The notes beneath the pieces are model-generated. The model was not told where the DNA came from, did no database searches, and saw nothing but the letters and a program-made list of their open reading frames with translations. From contig JAEXYZ010000112.1 in assembly GCA_023405135.1 (NCBI GenBank), positions 1 to 39,927 of the forward strand: a stretch of DNA of 39,927 nucleotides. Reading direction: 5' to 3'. A program made the translations under genes and the position numbers. The stretch is from Bacillota bacterium. GTDB lineage: Bacteria; Bacillota; Bacilli; Bacillales_A; Planococcaceae. Shown here piece by piece: positions 8,744 to 17,201 of this stretch (position 1 is its first letter; every line of letters starts with the position of its first letter).

Positions 8744-8779
8744 GTAAAAATTATTTTAAAAATTTGTTTTACAATTGAG

Positions 8780-8819
8780 AATCTGCTCATCCTAGTTTTT
8801 GAGGATGTGCAGATTTTTC
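8780..8819 (+). terminator. Terminator of the SLH protein gene
   Basis: AATCTGCTCATCCT pairs with AGGATGTGCAGATT with one mismatch, followed by TTTT. Confidence 0.8.
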
Positions 8820-8949
8820 GCCTATTTAGGACTCATTTATGGAGAATTTTGGCCGAAAATGAGAAGTCTAAATTCGGAACGTTTTATAACAGATTTTTTT
8901 CTTATAATTGGTAAAATTAAATGGACAGAATGAACTTTTAAGAATAAAA

Positions 8950-8965
8950 TATTCATATATGAATA
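8950..8965. promoter_or_regulatory. Candidate CzrA operator upstream of the ArsR gene
   Basis: TATTCATATATGAATA is a perfect 16-base palindrome 43 bases before the repressor start. It fits the AT-rich TGAA...TTCA inverted repeats bound by ArsR/SmtB zinc repressors and suggests autoregulation. A related half, TCATATACGAATT, follows at 8971-8983. Confidence 0.6.
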
Positions 8966-9007
8966 CATAATCATATACGAATTTATAAAAGGAAGAGGAG
9001 ATTCAAA

Positions 9008-9322
9008 TTGGAAGAAATGAAAGTTAATCCTCATGATTTAGATGAAGAAACATTGTTTCTTGTATCGCAAACGTTTAAAGCATTAAGTGATCCAACTCGA
9101 ATTCGTATATTAAATTTACTCTTTAATAAAGAGTATTCAGTAAATGAAATTGCTGAAACATTGGATTTAAGACAATCTACTGTTTCGCATCAGCTTCGTT
9201 TTTTAAAAAATTTGCGATTAGTGAAATATCGTCGTGAAGGGACATCTTTATTTTATTCATATGACGATGAACACGTAATGAACATGTTAAAGCAAACGAT
9301 TGAGCATGCTATTCATAGTTAA
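9008..9322 (+). CDS. czrA: ArsR/SmtB family zinc-type metalloregulator (CzrA-like)
   Basis: 104 residues with a winged-helix ArsR fold: FKALSDPTRIRILNLL (helices 2-3) and the recognition helix around QSTVSHQLRFLKNLRLV. The last helix carries D-x-H, then H after ten residues, then H three further on (DEH...H..H), the alpha-5 site that binds zinc or cobalt in CzrA/SmtB. No helix-3 cysteine pair is present, which argues against arsenic or cadmium sensing. TTG 9008 is chosen because GAGGAG lies 7 bases upstream; ATG 9017 would be 16 bases away. It precedes a CDF efflux gene, and palindromes lie before both, so it probably represses both until zinc is in excess. Confidence 0.9.
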   Translation: MEEMKVNPHDLDEETLFLVSQTFKALSDPTRIRILNLLFNKEYSVNEIAETLDLRQSTVSHQLRFLKNLRLVKYRREGTSLFYSYDDEHVMNMLKQTIEHAIHS

Positions 9323-9347
9323 ATTAAAAACAAACTAACAAATATGA

Positions 9348-9363
9348 TTATATGAACATATAA
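9348..9363. promoter_or_regulatory. Second candidate CzrA operator, upstream of czcD
   Basis: TTATATG-aa-CATATAA is a perfect inverted repeat 26 bases before the czcD start. It may give the pump gene its own metal-controlled promoter. Confidence 0.45.
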
Positions 9364-9388
9364 TAATTTATAACGAAGGAGGAGTATC

Positions 9389-10348
9389 ATGGGACATGGA
9401 CACGACCATGCACATCACGATCATTTACATGGCGCAAATAAAAAAACATTGACAATAGCGTTTTTTATTATAGCTGTTTTTATGTTACTTGAAGTAGTTG
9501 GTGGTTTATTGACAAATAGCTTGGCACTGCTTTCTGATGCAGGACATATGTTAAGTGATGCTATCTCACTTGGAGTAGGTGTTTTAGCGTTTAAATTTGG
9601 CGAAAGAGTAGCTAACTTTAGTAAAACATATGGATATAAACGATTTGAAATATTAGCTGCGGTTTTTAATGGAGTCACATTAATACTTGTTTCTGTTTTT
9701 ATTTTTATCGAAGCAATTAAGCGATTTACGTCTCCTCCTGAGATTGCTTCAACTGGAATGCTAGTCATTGCAATTGCAGGGTTGCTTGTAAATATATTAG
9801 TTGCTTGGATTTTATTACGTGGTGGGGATACTAAAGAAAATTTAAATTTACGTGCAGCATTTCTTCACGTCGTAGGGGATATGTTAGGTTCTGTAGGTGC
9901 TATTGTTGCAGCACTTCTTATAATGTTCCTTGGATGGGGATGGGCGGATCCGCTTGCAAGTATAGTGGTAGCGATAATTGTCCTTATGAGCGGATATAGA
10001 GTTACAAAAGATTCCATCCATGTTCTAATGGAAGGTGTACCAAGCAATATACAAATGGATGAAATTATTCGTGTTTTTAAAAATAAAGCTGGTGTAATAG
10101 ATATACATGATTTACATGTATGGTCCATTACAAGTGGCCAAAATGCGCTTTCCTGCCATGCTGTTGTCGAAGATGATTTGTCGCTCCATGAAAGCCAAGC
10201 GCTCTTAAAATCAATTGAACACGATCTAGCCCATTTAGGAATTGGTCATATAACGGTTCAAGTTGAATGCAGTCACCACTCACACGAAAACTCGATCTTA
10301 TGCAAACACGATAGTTCATTAAATCATCATCATGTTCATAGCCATTAA
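9389..10348 (+). CDS. czcD: Cation diffusion facilitator, CzcD-like Zn2+/Co2+/Cd2+ efflux pump
   Basis: 319 residues with a histidine-rich N-terminus (MGHGHDHAHHDHLHG), six TM segments, and a cytoplasmic C-terminal domain (about 215-290) that also ends in histidines. The intramembrane metal site is visible as SDAGHMLSDAISL in TM2 and HVVGDMLGSVGA in TM5, the two HxxxD pairs of zinc-transporting CDF proteins. These pumps export Zn2+, and often Co2+ or Cd2+, in exchange for protons or K+. GGAGGAG precedes the ATG. The upstream ArsR gene with the alpha-5 metal site supports zinc as the main substrate. Confidence 0.93.
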   Translation: MGHGHDHAHHDHLHGANKKTLTIAFFIIAVFMLLEVVGGLLTNSLALLSDAGHMLSDAISLGVGVLAFKFGERVANFSKTYGYKRFEILAAVFNGVTLILVSVFIFIEAIKRFTSPPEIASTGMLVIAIAGLLVNILVAWILLRGGDTKENLNLRAAFLHVVGDMLGSVGAIVAALLIMFLGWGWADPLASIVVAIIVLMSGYRVTKDSIHVLMEGVPSNIQMDEIIRVFKNKAGVIDIHDLHVWSITSGQNALSCHAVVEDDLSLHESQALLKSIEHDLAHLGIGHITVQVECSHHSHENSILCKHDSSLNHHHVHSH

Positions 10349-10359
10349 ACATAAACATT

Positions 10360-10387
10360 AATCTCCACAAACTTGTGGAGATTTTTT
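10360..10387 (+). terminator. Terminator of czrA-czcD
   Basis: AATCTCCACAA pairs perfectly with TTGTGGAGATT over a 2-base centre, followed by T-rich sequence. Confidence 0.85.
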
Positions 10388-10475
10388 CTTTGGAAAACGT
10401 AGCCCAACTTATAGATTTTAAGTAATTTGGATAAAATTTGTTTGTTAGAGTATTTGATTAAGGGTGAGCGATGTT

Positions 10476-10934
10476 ATGCAAAAACGGAAAAGTCATACTG
10501 ATATATCGTTTAATATTTGGTCGGGAATATTTTTTGGTTTAGGGGCTGTTGCTTTTATAGATGAAGCTGTTTTTCATCAACTTTTGCATTGGCACCATTT
10601 TTATGATTTATCTACAACTAGTATAGGTCTGATATCAGATGGCTTGTTTCATGCTTTTAGCTGGTTTGCAACAGTTGCATCACTATTTATGGTTGCGGAT
10701 TTAAAAAAGAGAAGGGTGTTTAATTTTAAACTGTGGATGGGTGCAGAATTATTAGGTGCTGGTTCATTTCAATTGTACGATGGAATCATTCAACATAAGT
10801 TAATGAGGATTCACCAAATTCGCTATAATGTTGAGATTATTTATTATGATATTGCTTGGAATGTATTAGCAGCAATTCTTATTGTAATTGGATTTGTATT
10901 AATTAAAAAACAAATAAATCTAATCAAAAAGTAG
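10476..10934 (+). CDS. DUF2243 family membrane protein
   Basis: 152 residues with four hydrophobic segments. It contains the family features FIDEAVFHQLLHWHH near residue 25 and QLYDGIIQHKLMRIHQIRYN near 100, both rich in histidine and in the membrane. DUF2243 proteins are uncharacterised and often sit beside CtaG-type genes, as here (10-base gap to the next gene). The conserved histidines suggest metal or haem binding, which is inference. ATG 10476 follows AAGGGTG at a good distance; GTG 10464 overlaps that site. Confidence 0.85.
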   Translation: MQKRKSHTDISFNIWSGIFFGLGAVAFIDEAVFHQLLHWHHFYDLSTTSIGLISDGLFHAFSWFATVASLFMVADLKKRRVFNFKLWMGAELLGAGSFQLYDGIIQHKLMRIHQIRYNVEIIYYDIAWNVLAAILIVIGFVLIKKQINLIKK

Positions 10935-10944
10935 GCGAGGTTTA

Positions 10945-11739
10945 ATGCATACACATCACCAACCAATTTCTGAGAATAATGTATTTGATACTATTATTTT
11001 AAGCATACCATTTATGTTTATTATTTTTATATTTATAATGGCTGTTTACATGGCGAATAAAAAATATCAAAGATGGCCTGTTTATCGAATTGTTTTTTTT
11101 ATTGTTGGGATTCTTTGTATTGCTTCTGCATTAATAGGGCCAATTGCAGAACGTGCCCATACAAGTTTTCAAGCACATATGATAATGCACTTGCTCCTTG
11201 GAATGCTGGGGCCGCTGTTAATTAGTCTATCAGCACCGATGACGCTTGTATTAAGAAGCTTATCTATAAAGCATGCAAGACGGCTTAGCAAATTGTTAAA
11301 AAGCGCTTATGTGCAATTTATTTGTCATCCGATAACTGCCACGATTTTAAATATAGGCGGGCTATGGGTGTTGTATACTACTGACTTATTTTCGATGATG
11401 CATTCTTCAATAATTATTTACACGCTGGTCCACTTGCATATATTTTTAGCTGGATATGTATTTACTATTTCCATGATTTATATTGACCCGACACCACATC
11501 CGACAAGTTTTTATTTGCGTGCTTGTATTTTAGTAATTGCAATGGCAGGCCATAGTATATTATCAAAATGGATTTATGCAAATCCCCCAGCCGGTGTCGA
11601 AAGTACTGATGCAGAACTGGGTGGGATGATGATGTATTATGCGGGAGATGCAATTGATTTAGTTATAGTTGTAATATTATGTTATCAATTTTTTAAAGGA
11701 AATAGTTATTGGGCTAAAAAAGCACACTTGTTATCTTAA
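10945..11739 (+). CDS. CtaG-like cytochrome c oxidase assembly factor (caa3_CtaG)
   Basis: 264 residues with about seven TM segments. Family features are AHMIMHLLLGMLGPLLISLSAP near 78-98, HLHIFLAGYVF near 155, and AGHSILSKWIY near 198. Proteins of this family help assemble the CuB centre of caa3-type cytochrome oxidase in Bacillus. GGCGAGG precedes the ATG. It forms a two-gene unit with the DUF2243 gene. No oxidase subunit genes lie nearby, so this may be a paralogue rather than the CtaG of the ctaBCDEFG cluster. Confidence 0.85.
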   Translation: MHTHHQPISENNVFDTIILSIPFMFIIFIFIMAVYMANKKYQRWPVYRIVFFIVGILCIASALIGPIAERAHTSFQAHMIMHLLLGMLGPLLISLSAPMTLVLRSLSIKHARRLSKLLKSAYVQFICHPITATILNIGGLWVLYTTDLFSMMHSSIIIYTLVHLHIFLAGYVFTISMIYIDPTPHPTSFYLRACILVIAMAGHSILSKWIYANPPAGVESTDAELGGMMMYYAGDAIDLVIVVILCYQFFKGNSYWAKKAHLLS

Positions 11740-11754
11740 AAAGATAATAGTAAA

Positions 11755-11778
11755 AACCTCCACAGGCCGATGGAGGTT
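11755..11778. terminator. Shared terminator between ctaG-like gene and ligD
   Basis: AACCTCCA pairs with TGGAGGTT around an 8-base loop. The right arm overlaps the ligD stop codon (11777-11779, minus strand), and T-rich sequence follows on the plus strand, so it could stop converging transcription from both sides. Confidence 0.7.
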
Positions 11779-13618
11779 ATTTCTTTTTTATAAGCTCTTG
11801 AAGAGAGGTTAGTACTGGTTTGAAGTTTTGCACTTTGCCAATTTTAAAGAAATCTTTAAAAGGATCGCCAATTGAATTAATTCGATCTAGTATAGCAGGG
11901 ATTGGAAATAAGCTTGGGTTCAATTTTTCATTTACTTCATGCCATTGTATAGGTGTTGCAATTAGTCCTCTTTCATTTCCTCTTGGGGAATATGGGGCAA
12001 TAATTGTTTTCCCTTCAGCATGTTGTACATAATCTAAATACAATTTATTACCACGGTTCTTTTTCAAACGCTCAGTCGTAAACCAACGGGGTTCCTGCTC
12101 GCATAAAAAATTACAAACAAACTCTGTGAAAACCCGAGTTTCATCGTAAGAAAATGTATCCTTCGGCAAGGGAATATATACTTGCAATCCTTTTCCACCA
12201 GACGTTTTAATAAATGACAGCAGCTTAAAATTATCAAATATTGATTTCATTCTTAAGGCCGCCTCGATTGCAAGCGAAAATTCTTCAACTGATGGCGGGT
12301 CTAAATCAAAAACAATTTCAGTTGGATATTTCGTGTCAATCGTTTGAAAAGGTATATGAAATTCTAATGCCAGTTGATTTCCCAACCATAATAAAGAATC
12401 AATATCATTACATACAATATAATCAATATCCTCTTCCCTTTTTGTTTCAATAAAGTCTGGTATATAGTCAGGCGCGTTTTTTTGATAAAAGCTTTCTCCA
12501 GGAACACCATGTGGAAATCGAATGGCTGTTAGTAGTCGATTGTTTAAAAATGGTAGAAAAAATGGAGAAACTTGCTGAAGATAATAAATATAATCATCCT
12601 TTACTAAGTTAAGGACAGGCCAAACTGGTTTATCAGGATGAGTAATCTCTACTTTTTCTGGGATTGGATTTAATTGCCGCAGCATCGTTTTCCAAGTTAC
12701 CTCAGTAGGGTTAACATCAAACCGAAACCCTGCAAAGCGCGGTTCTCGCAACTTATCACCTGTAAGGCTAATACAAGCAACATCAACACAAATGGAAGGT
12801 GGAATCTCCCAAGTCATTGAGGAGGTTTGTTTGCCGTTAGATTGAAAAAACTTTGCTAAAGTTTTTAACTCTTCATCAGATAGTCCGTGGCGAAAAATTG
12901 TTACTTCTTCTAAGGTTTCTCCCCCAAAAACCGCTCCATTAAAATAGCCATTCTCTTGATCATACTTTGTTAGTACAACTGTAACAATAAGCCAATTTTT
13001 CACTTTCAGCCATTGGTTTGAGCGTTTTCCAATTTCCCATAAACTTGTTTTTTTCTTAGCAATTACACCTTCGCCATTATATTTTTTTACTTCATTCCAA
13101 ACCAAGTTTTCATTTTCAAATATTTCTATCGACTGGATTTCTCCCTTAACTTGAAAATTTGGTTGAAGCGAAAATTGTAATAATTGAAAGATGTCAGTTA
13201 AAACCTTTTTTCTTTCTGTTAGTTGGGATTGAGTTAAATCCTTTCCTTTATAACGGAGGACATCAAACACAATTAGACTGCAAGGGAATGTTTTGCTTGC
13301 CTCGGTTATTGTTTTTTTTGCTCTCATTTTCCCTCGAGATTGAACAATCGAAAAGTTACTTTTGAAATTATTCACTAGGTAAACAATCTCTCCGTCGAGT
13401 GTAATTGGCAACAGAGGAGCGATTCGTTCATATTGTTCATTACAAAATTGAACAATTTCGGGAAAAAGGTGTGTAAGCTCTTTGCCGTTGCGACTAATGA
13501 AGATTGGCCCATTTTCTTCTAAATGCAGGATGCATCTATAGCCATCATATTTCACTTCATAAATCCAATCATTTCCGTTAGGTAATGAATCAGCAGAAGT
13601 TAAAAGCATTGGTTTCAT
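11777..13618 (-). CDS. ligD: ATP-dependent DNA ligase LigD (ligase-polymerase)
   Basis: 613 residues, matching Bacillus LigD in length and domain order. The N-terminal ATP ligase domain (about 1-310) has motif I EVKYDGYR, with the adenylated lysine at residue 23, and GEGVIAKKK further on. The C-terminal primase-like polymerase domain (about 320-610) has the metal-binding VFDLDPPS and TSGGKGLQVYIPL. No separate phosphoesterase domain is present. With Ku it repairs double-strand breaks by non-homologous end joining, important in spores. ATG 13618 has GAGGA 8 bases upstream. It is divergent from ku with about 100 bases between, unlike the ykoV-ykoU operon of B. subtilis as I recall it. Confidence 0.95.
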   Translation of the reverse strand: MKPMLLTSADSLPNGNDWIYEVKYDGYRCILHLEENGPIFISRNGKELTHLFPEIVQFCNEQYERIAPLLPITLDGEIVYLVNNFKSNFSIVQSRGKMRAKKTITEASKTFPCSLIVFDVLRYKGKDLTQSQLTERKKVLTDIFQLLQFSLQPNFQVKGEIQSIEIFENENLVWNEVKKYNGEGVIAKKKTSLWEIGKRSNQWLKVKNWLIVTVVLTKYDQENGYFNGAVFGGETLEEVTIFRHGLSDEELKTLAKFFQSNGKQTSSMTWEIPPSICVDVACISLTGDKLREPRFAGFRFDVNPTEVTWKTMLRQLNPIPEKVEITHPDKPVWPVLNLVKDDYIYYLQQVSPFFLPFLNNRLLTAIRFPHGVPGESFYQKNAPDYIPDFIETKREEDIDYIVCNDIDSLLWLGNQLALEFHIPFQTIDTKYPTEIVFDLDPPSVEEFSLAIEAALRMKSIFDNFKLLSFIKTSGGKGLQVYIPLPKDTFSYDETRVFTEFVCNFLCEQEPRWFTTERLKKNRGNKLYLDYVQHAEGKTIIAPYSPRGNERGLIATPIQWHEVNEKLNPSLFPIPAILDRINSIGDPFKDFFKIGKVQNFKPVLTSLQELIKKK

Positions 13619-13693
13619 ATTAAAATCCTCTTTTTTCTCTTAGTTTTTTGACTGATTTGCTTCTGTTATACATAGAAAAGAGGTATATGCGTG

Positions 13694-13700
13694 CATAATA
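13694..13700 (+). promoter_or_regulatory. Possible forespore-sigma -10 element before ku
   Basis: CATAATA matches the CATNNTA -10 consensus of sigma-F/sigma-G promoters and lies 22 bases before the ku ATG. The expected -35 is weak (ACATA at 13670-13674 with a 19-base spacer), so the call is tentative. B. subtilis ku-ligD is known to be expressed in the forespore. Confidence 0.25.
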
Positions 13701-13721
13701 AGAAAAAAGAAGGTGAAGTTT

Positions 13722-14552
13722 ATGCATACAGTGTGGAAAGGCAGTATTAGCTTTGGACTCGTGAATATCCCAGTAAAGCTCCACACAGCAACAGAAAATA
13801 AAGATATAAAGCTGCGCCAACTGCATAAAGAATGCAATAGTCCAATCAGTTATCAAAAGGTTTGTCCTGTTTGCGATAAAGAAATTAAAAATGAAGATAT
13901 AGTAAAAGCATATGAGTACTCAAAAAACAAATTCGTAGTACTTGATGATGAAGAGTTAGAAAAGCTAAGGAAAGAAAATGAAGAGAAAGCTGTAGAAATT
14001 ATTGAATTTGTAAAATTGGAAGAAATAGATCCGATCTATTTTGAACGTAGTTATTTTTTGGCGCCTGATAGTGGTGGAGGGAAAGCGTACGCATTGTTAA
14101 GAAAGGCATTAAGCGATTCAGGTAAAATAGGTGTCGCAAAAATAACAATTCGTTCAAAGGAGCAGCTGGCAATTGTTAGAGTTTATGGACAAACTCTGTT
14201 AATGGAAACAATCCATTTTCCTGATGAAGTTCGTAATGTTGAAGAAGTACCGAATATTCCAAGCGAGGATAAAGTTGTTCAAAAAGAACTTGATACTGCA
14301 TTAATGTTAATTGATCAGCTGACCGCAAAATTTGAACCAGAAAAGTATCAAGATGATTATCGCACTGCATTGCTTGAATTAATAGAGCAGAAGAGATCAG
14401 GAGAGGTTACAGTTACAGCTACTGAAAAAGAAGCGGTAGTGCCATCTGATATGACAGATTTGATGGCTGCATTACAGGCTTCTCTCGATAGAACATCAAA
14501 AAAGAAACCTACTGTTCGAAAAAGAAAGACAAAAGAAAAGAAGGAAGCATAA
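13722..14552 (+). CDS. ku: DNA end-binding protein Ku
   Basis: 276 residues. WKGSISFGLVNIPVKL at the start is the bacterial Ku signature; the core beta-barrel spans about 1-190, followed by FEPEKYQDDYR (about 210) and a lysine-rich tail that helps load LigD. Ku homodimers encircle broken DNA ends and recruit LigD. ATG 13722 is chosen because AAGGTGA lies just upstream and homologues start with MHT-WKG; GTG 13713 lies inside that ribosome site. The partner ligD is divergent next door. Confidence 0.95.
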   Translation: MHTVWKGSISFGLVNIPVKLHTATENKDIKLRQLHKECNSPISYQKVCPVCDKEIKNEDIVKAYEYSKNKFVVLDDEELEKLRKENEEKAVEIIEFVKLEEIDPIYFERSYFLAPDSGGGKAYALLRKALSDSGKIGVAKITIRSKEQLAIVRVYGQTLLMETIHFPDEVRNVEEVPNIPSEDKVVQKELDTALMLIDQLTAKFEPEKYQDDYRTALLELIEQKRSGEVTVTATEKEAVVPSDMTDLMAALQASLDRTSKKKPTVRKRKTKEKKEA

Positions 14553-14561
14553 AGATAAAAG

Positions 14562-14601
14562 GTGTAGAGAGAAGCAAATATATTTTTGCTTCTTTCTACA
14601 C
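14562..14601 (+). terminator. Hairpin after ku
   Basis: GTGTAGAGAGAAGCAAA pairs with TTTGCTTCTTTCTACAC with one mismatch. It lacks a T-run, so it may be a weak terminator or a 3' end stabiliser. Confidence 0.5.
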
Positions 14602-15080
14602 ATTATAATTTTAAATTTATTAGAGGAAATAACGTAGTCCAAAAGTGCTATTTTTAATAAAATATAAAAATATTGTAAAATATACTTTTTAGAAATATTT
14701 CCTAATAAAAGTATAAAAAATACATACTAAATAATTATTTGATCTAGACATATATATGTTAATTATTTAAGTGAATAAGCTAGAAATTGTCTCTGAAGGT
14801 ACGCTATTACCTTTGGGGATTTTTTTATTTCTTATATGAAAATTGTAAATGAAGGTACTCTATCTTTACAAATTCTTCACAATAGATAATCGCTTATTAA
14901 CGTTTAAATGTAACCTATAATTTATATTTACACATTAAAAGCATTGTTTTCTATTGAAATAGTTGGGTTAAACAATTTATTATAATTTTCACTATATTAG
15001 AATAATAATGCGTGATGGTGCATAAAAAAACTGATTGAAATCTTTTGACGATTATGAATAAAATAAAAAATATAAAAACT
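14602..15080. other. AT-rich intergenic region between ku and the peptide operon
   Basis: About 480 bases with no supportable ORF. It holds the orphan terminator at 14790-14826 and an imperfect direct repeat: 14785-14807 and 14841-14863 share 19 of 23 positions (core GAAGGTAC). Otherwise I see only AT-rich sequence. Confidence 0.5.
14790..14826 (+). terminator. Strong orphan intrinsic terminator
   Basis: TCTCTGAAGGTA at 14790-14801 pairs over all 12 positions with TACCTTTGGGGA at 14808-14819, allowing three G-U pairs, with a CGCTAT loop and seven T after it. The G-U pairs and T-run work only for plus-strand RNA. The nearest upstream CDS (ku) ends 238 bases earlier, so this could be the real end of the ku transcript or the end of a small RNA. 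Confidence 0.65.
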
Positions 15081-15122
15081 CGATTTCAAATTTTGAATTA
15101 CCGATTTCACATTTTGAAATCG
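15081..15122. promoter_or_regulatory. Tandem operator-like repeats before the peptide/5-oxoproline operon
   Basis: Two copies of CGATTTCA(A/C)ATTTTGAA start at 15081 and 15102, exactly 21 bases apart (two helical turns). The second extends to a palindrome with 8-base arms, CGATTTCA-N5-TGAAATCG (15102-15122). The array sits 19 bases before a TATAAT box. By position it is the likely site for the IclR regulator encoded in the operon. Confidence 0.5.
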
Positions 15123-15140
15123 ATGCCCGGTTAATTAGCA

Positions 15141-15146
15141 TATAAT
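15141..15146 (+). promoter_or_regulatory. Putative -10 box of the peptide/5-oxoproline operon
   Basis: TATAAT lies 66 bases before the first start codon. The best -35-like hexamer (TTGAAA at 15114-15119, inside the operator repeat) is 21 bases away, too far for a normal promoter, so activation may be needed. Confidence 0.4.
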
Positions 15147-15211
15147 GATTTAATTTAAAGATCTAAAAAAAGATTGCAATATGTAATCTTCTTATTTAAG
15201 GGGTGAATCCT

Positions 15212-16180
15212 ATGACAGAAAGTGTACTGCAAGTAAAGGAATTAAAACTTGGAATAAGCAATGGCAAGCATAAAATTCCAATTGTTAACGGCGTATCATT
15301 TAACTTAAATAAAGGCGAGACATTAGGAATTGTTGGTGAATCAGGCTGTGGCAAAAGCTTAACATCACTGGCATTAATGGGACTGTTGCCTCCTGGGATT
15401 GAGTGGCAGGATGGGGATATAAAAATAACTGAGCAAAGTATGAAGGGAGTAAGCCATAGAGTTTGGCGCTCTGTTCGCGGACAAAAAGTTGCAATGATTT
15501 TTCAAGAACCAATGAGTTCATTAAACCCTGTTTTTACAATTGGAAATCAAATTGTTGAAATGATACAAAGCCATAACAAAATGCCGAAAGAAGAAGCGAA
15601 ACAACATGCAATACATATGTTAAAAACACTTGGTATACCAAGAGCCGAAGCAGTTTTTAATGAATACCCCCATCAACTTTCTGGTGGGATGAGACAAAGG
15701 GTTATGATTGCGATGGCACTATCTTGTAACCCTGATATTTTAATAGCAGATGAACCAACAACTGCTTTAGACGTAACAATCCAAGCACAAATCTTAGAAT
15801 TAATGAAAGATCTACAACAAAAAATGGATATGTCCATTATTTTAATAACCCATGACTTAGGGGTTGTAGCAGAAATGTGTGACCGTGTAATTGTTATGTA
15901 TGCAGGTGAGATTGTAGAACAGTCCACAGTTGTAGAAGTGTTTGATAATCCTAAACATCCTTATACAAAAGGGCTACTGGCTTCCCTGCCAAAAATTGAA
16001 GAGAGGAAGGAATATCTATCCTCTATCAAAGGTGTAGTTCCAACAGCAGGAAATATGCCGGGGGGATGCAGATTCGCTCCAAGATGTACTGCAAGACATG
16101 AAAAATGTGATGTAAAACCTGTTTTAAGAAATTATAATGATCAGTCCATGGTTCAATGCTGGCTCTATTCTGATAATTAG
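15212..16180 (+). CDS. Peptide ABC transporter ATP-binding protein, OppD/DppD type
   Basis: 322 residues. Walker A GESGCGKS, Q-loop FQEPMSSLNP, signature LSGGMRQR, Walker B ILIADEPTTALD and the H-loop histidine in ILITHDLG are all intact. The C-terminal oligopeptide-transporter extension carries four cysteines (GCRFAPRCTARHEKCD...QCW), typical of OppD/DppD. It powers peptide import with the OppF-type partner just downstream. ATG 15212 follows AAGGGGTG at 6 bases; GTG 15203 overlaps that site. It is the first gene of a run of 11 genes on this strand with short gaps or overlaps. Confidence 0.92.
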   Translation: MTESVLQVKELKLGISNGKHKIPIVNGVSFNLNKGETLGIVGESGCGKSLTSLALMGLLPPGIEWQDGDIKITEQSMKGVSHRVWRSVRGQKVAMIFQEPMSSLNPVFTIGNQIVEMIQSHNKMPKEEAKQHAIHMLKTLGIPRAEAVFNEYPHQLSGGMRQRVMIAMALSCNPDILIADEPTTALDVTIQAQILELMKDLQQKMDMSIILITHDLGVVAEMCDRVIVMYAGEIVEQSTVVEVFDNPKHPYTKGLLASLPKIEERKEYLSSIKGVVPTAGNMPGGCRFAPRCTARHEKCDVKPVLRNYNDQSMVQCWLYSDN

Positions 16181-16190
16181 GAGGTGTTTG

Positions 16191-17180
16191 ATGGTGACGT
16201 CCATAAAAGAAAGAGAAACTTTGTTAAAAGTAGAGCATCTTTCAAAGCATTTTATCGTAAAGAAGGGCTTTGGCAAGGAAAATGTCCAAACGATTAAAGC
16301 GGTAGATGATGTTTCATTTGAAGTGAAAAAAGGAGAAACATTTGGAATCGTTGGTGAATCGGGCTGTGGAAAAAGTACAACGGGAAGAACGATTCTTAGA
16401 TTATTGGAACCTACTTCAGGAAATGTAATTTTTGATGGTGAAAATATCGCAGCATTAAATAGTAAAGAAATGCGTTCTAAAAGAAGGGATATGCAAATCG
16501 TATTTCAAGATCCATTTGCTTCTTTAAATCCTAGAATGAAAGTTTATAACATTATTGAAGAACCACTAATAAATTTTGGAGTAAAAGATTCTACTGAAAG
16601 AATGAAGAGAGTCTATGAAGTAGCTGAACATGTTGGATTATCAAAAGCACAGCTAGATAGACTTCCACATGAATTTTCCGGAGGGCAGAGACAAAGAATT
16701 GGAATTGCGAGAGCGCTTGTTTCTCGACCAAAATTAATAATTGCAGACGAACCTGTTTCAGCTCTTGATGTTTCGATTCAATCACAAGTATTGAATTTAA
16801 TGAGGTCCCTTCAAAAGGAAATGGATTTAACATATATCTTCATTTCCCATGATTTAAATGTTGTAAATCATTTCTGTGATCGAATCGGTGTTATGTATTT
16901 AGGGAAGATGGTAGAAATTGCAGATAAAGATGAGTTGTTTAAAAATCCTATGCATCCATATGCAAAAGCGTTGTTTTCTGCACTTCCTAAGTCCCATCCT
17001 TTGCAAAAAAAGGAGAGAATCGTATTACAGGGAGATGTACCAAGCCCTGCAAATCCACCTAGTGGATGTATGTTCCATACCCGTTGTTTCGAATGTATGG
17101 ATAAATGTAAAACCGATATTCCAGTATTGAAAGCAATAAACAATCAACATAGAGTATCATGCCACCTTTATGCAGAATGA
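16191..17180 (+). CDS. Peptide ABC transporter ATP-binding protein, OppF/DppF type
   Basis: 329 residues. Walker A GESGCGKST, Q-loop FQDPFASLNPRM, signature FSGGQRQRIGIARAL, Walker B LIIADEPVSALD and H-loop FISHDL are intact. The C-terminal cysteine-containing HPY segment is GCMFHTRCFECMDKC. It forms the heterodimeric ATPase with the preceding protein, energising the permeases at 19697-21534. ATG 16191 follows AGGAGGTG; the frame stays open upstream into the previous gene, but that part has no ribosome site and no family match. Confidence 0.92.
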   Translation: MVTSIKERETLLKVEHLSKHFIVKKGFGKENVQTIKAVDDVSFEVKKGETFGIVGESGCGKSTTGRTILRLLEPTSGNVIFDGENIAALNSKEMRSKRRDMQIVFQDPFASLNPRMKVYNIIEEPLINFGVKDSTERMKRVYEVAEHVGLSKAQLDRLPHEFSGGQRQRIGIARALVSRPKLIIADEPVSALDVSIQSQVLNLMRSLQKEMDLTYIFISHDLNVVNHFCDRIGVMYLGKMVEIADKDELFKNPMHPYAKALFSALPKSHPLQKKERIVLQGDVPSPANPPSGCMFHTRCFECMDKCKTDIPVLKAINNQHRVSCHLYAE

Positions 17181-17201
17181 TAAGAGAGTAGGGGTTGCTC
17201 C

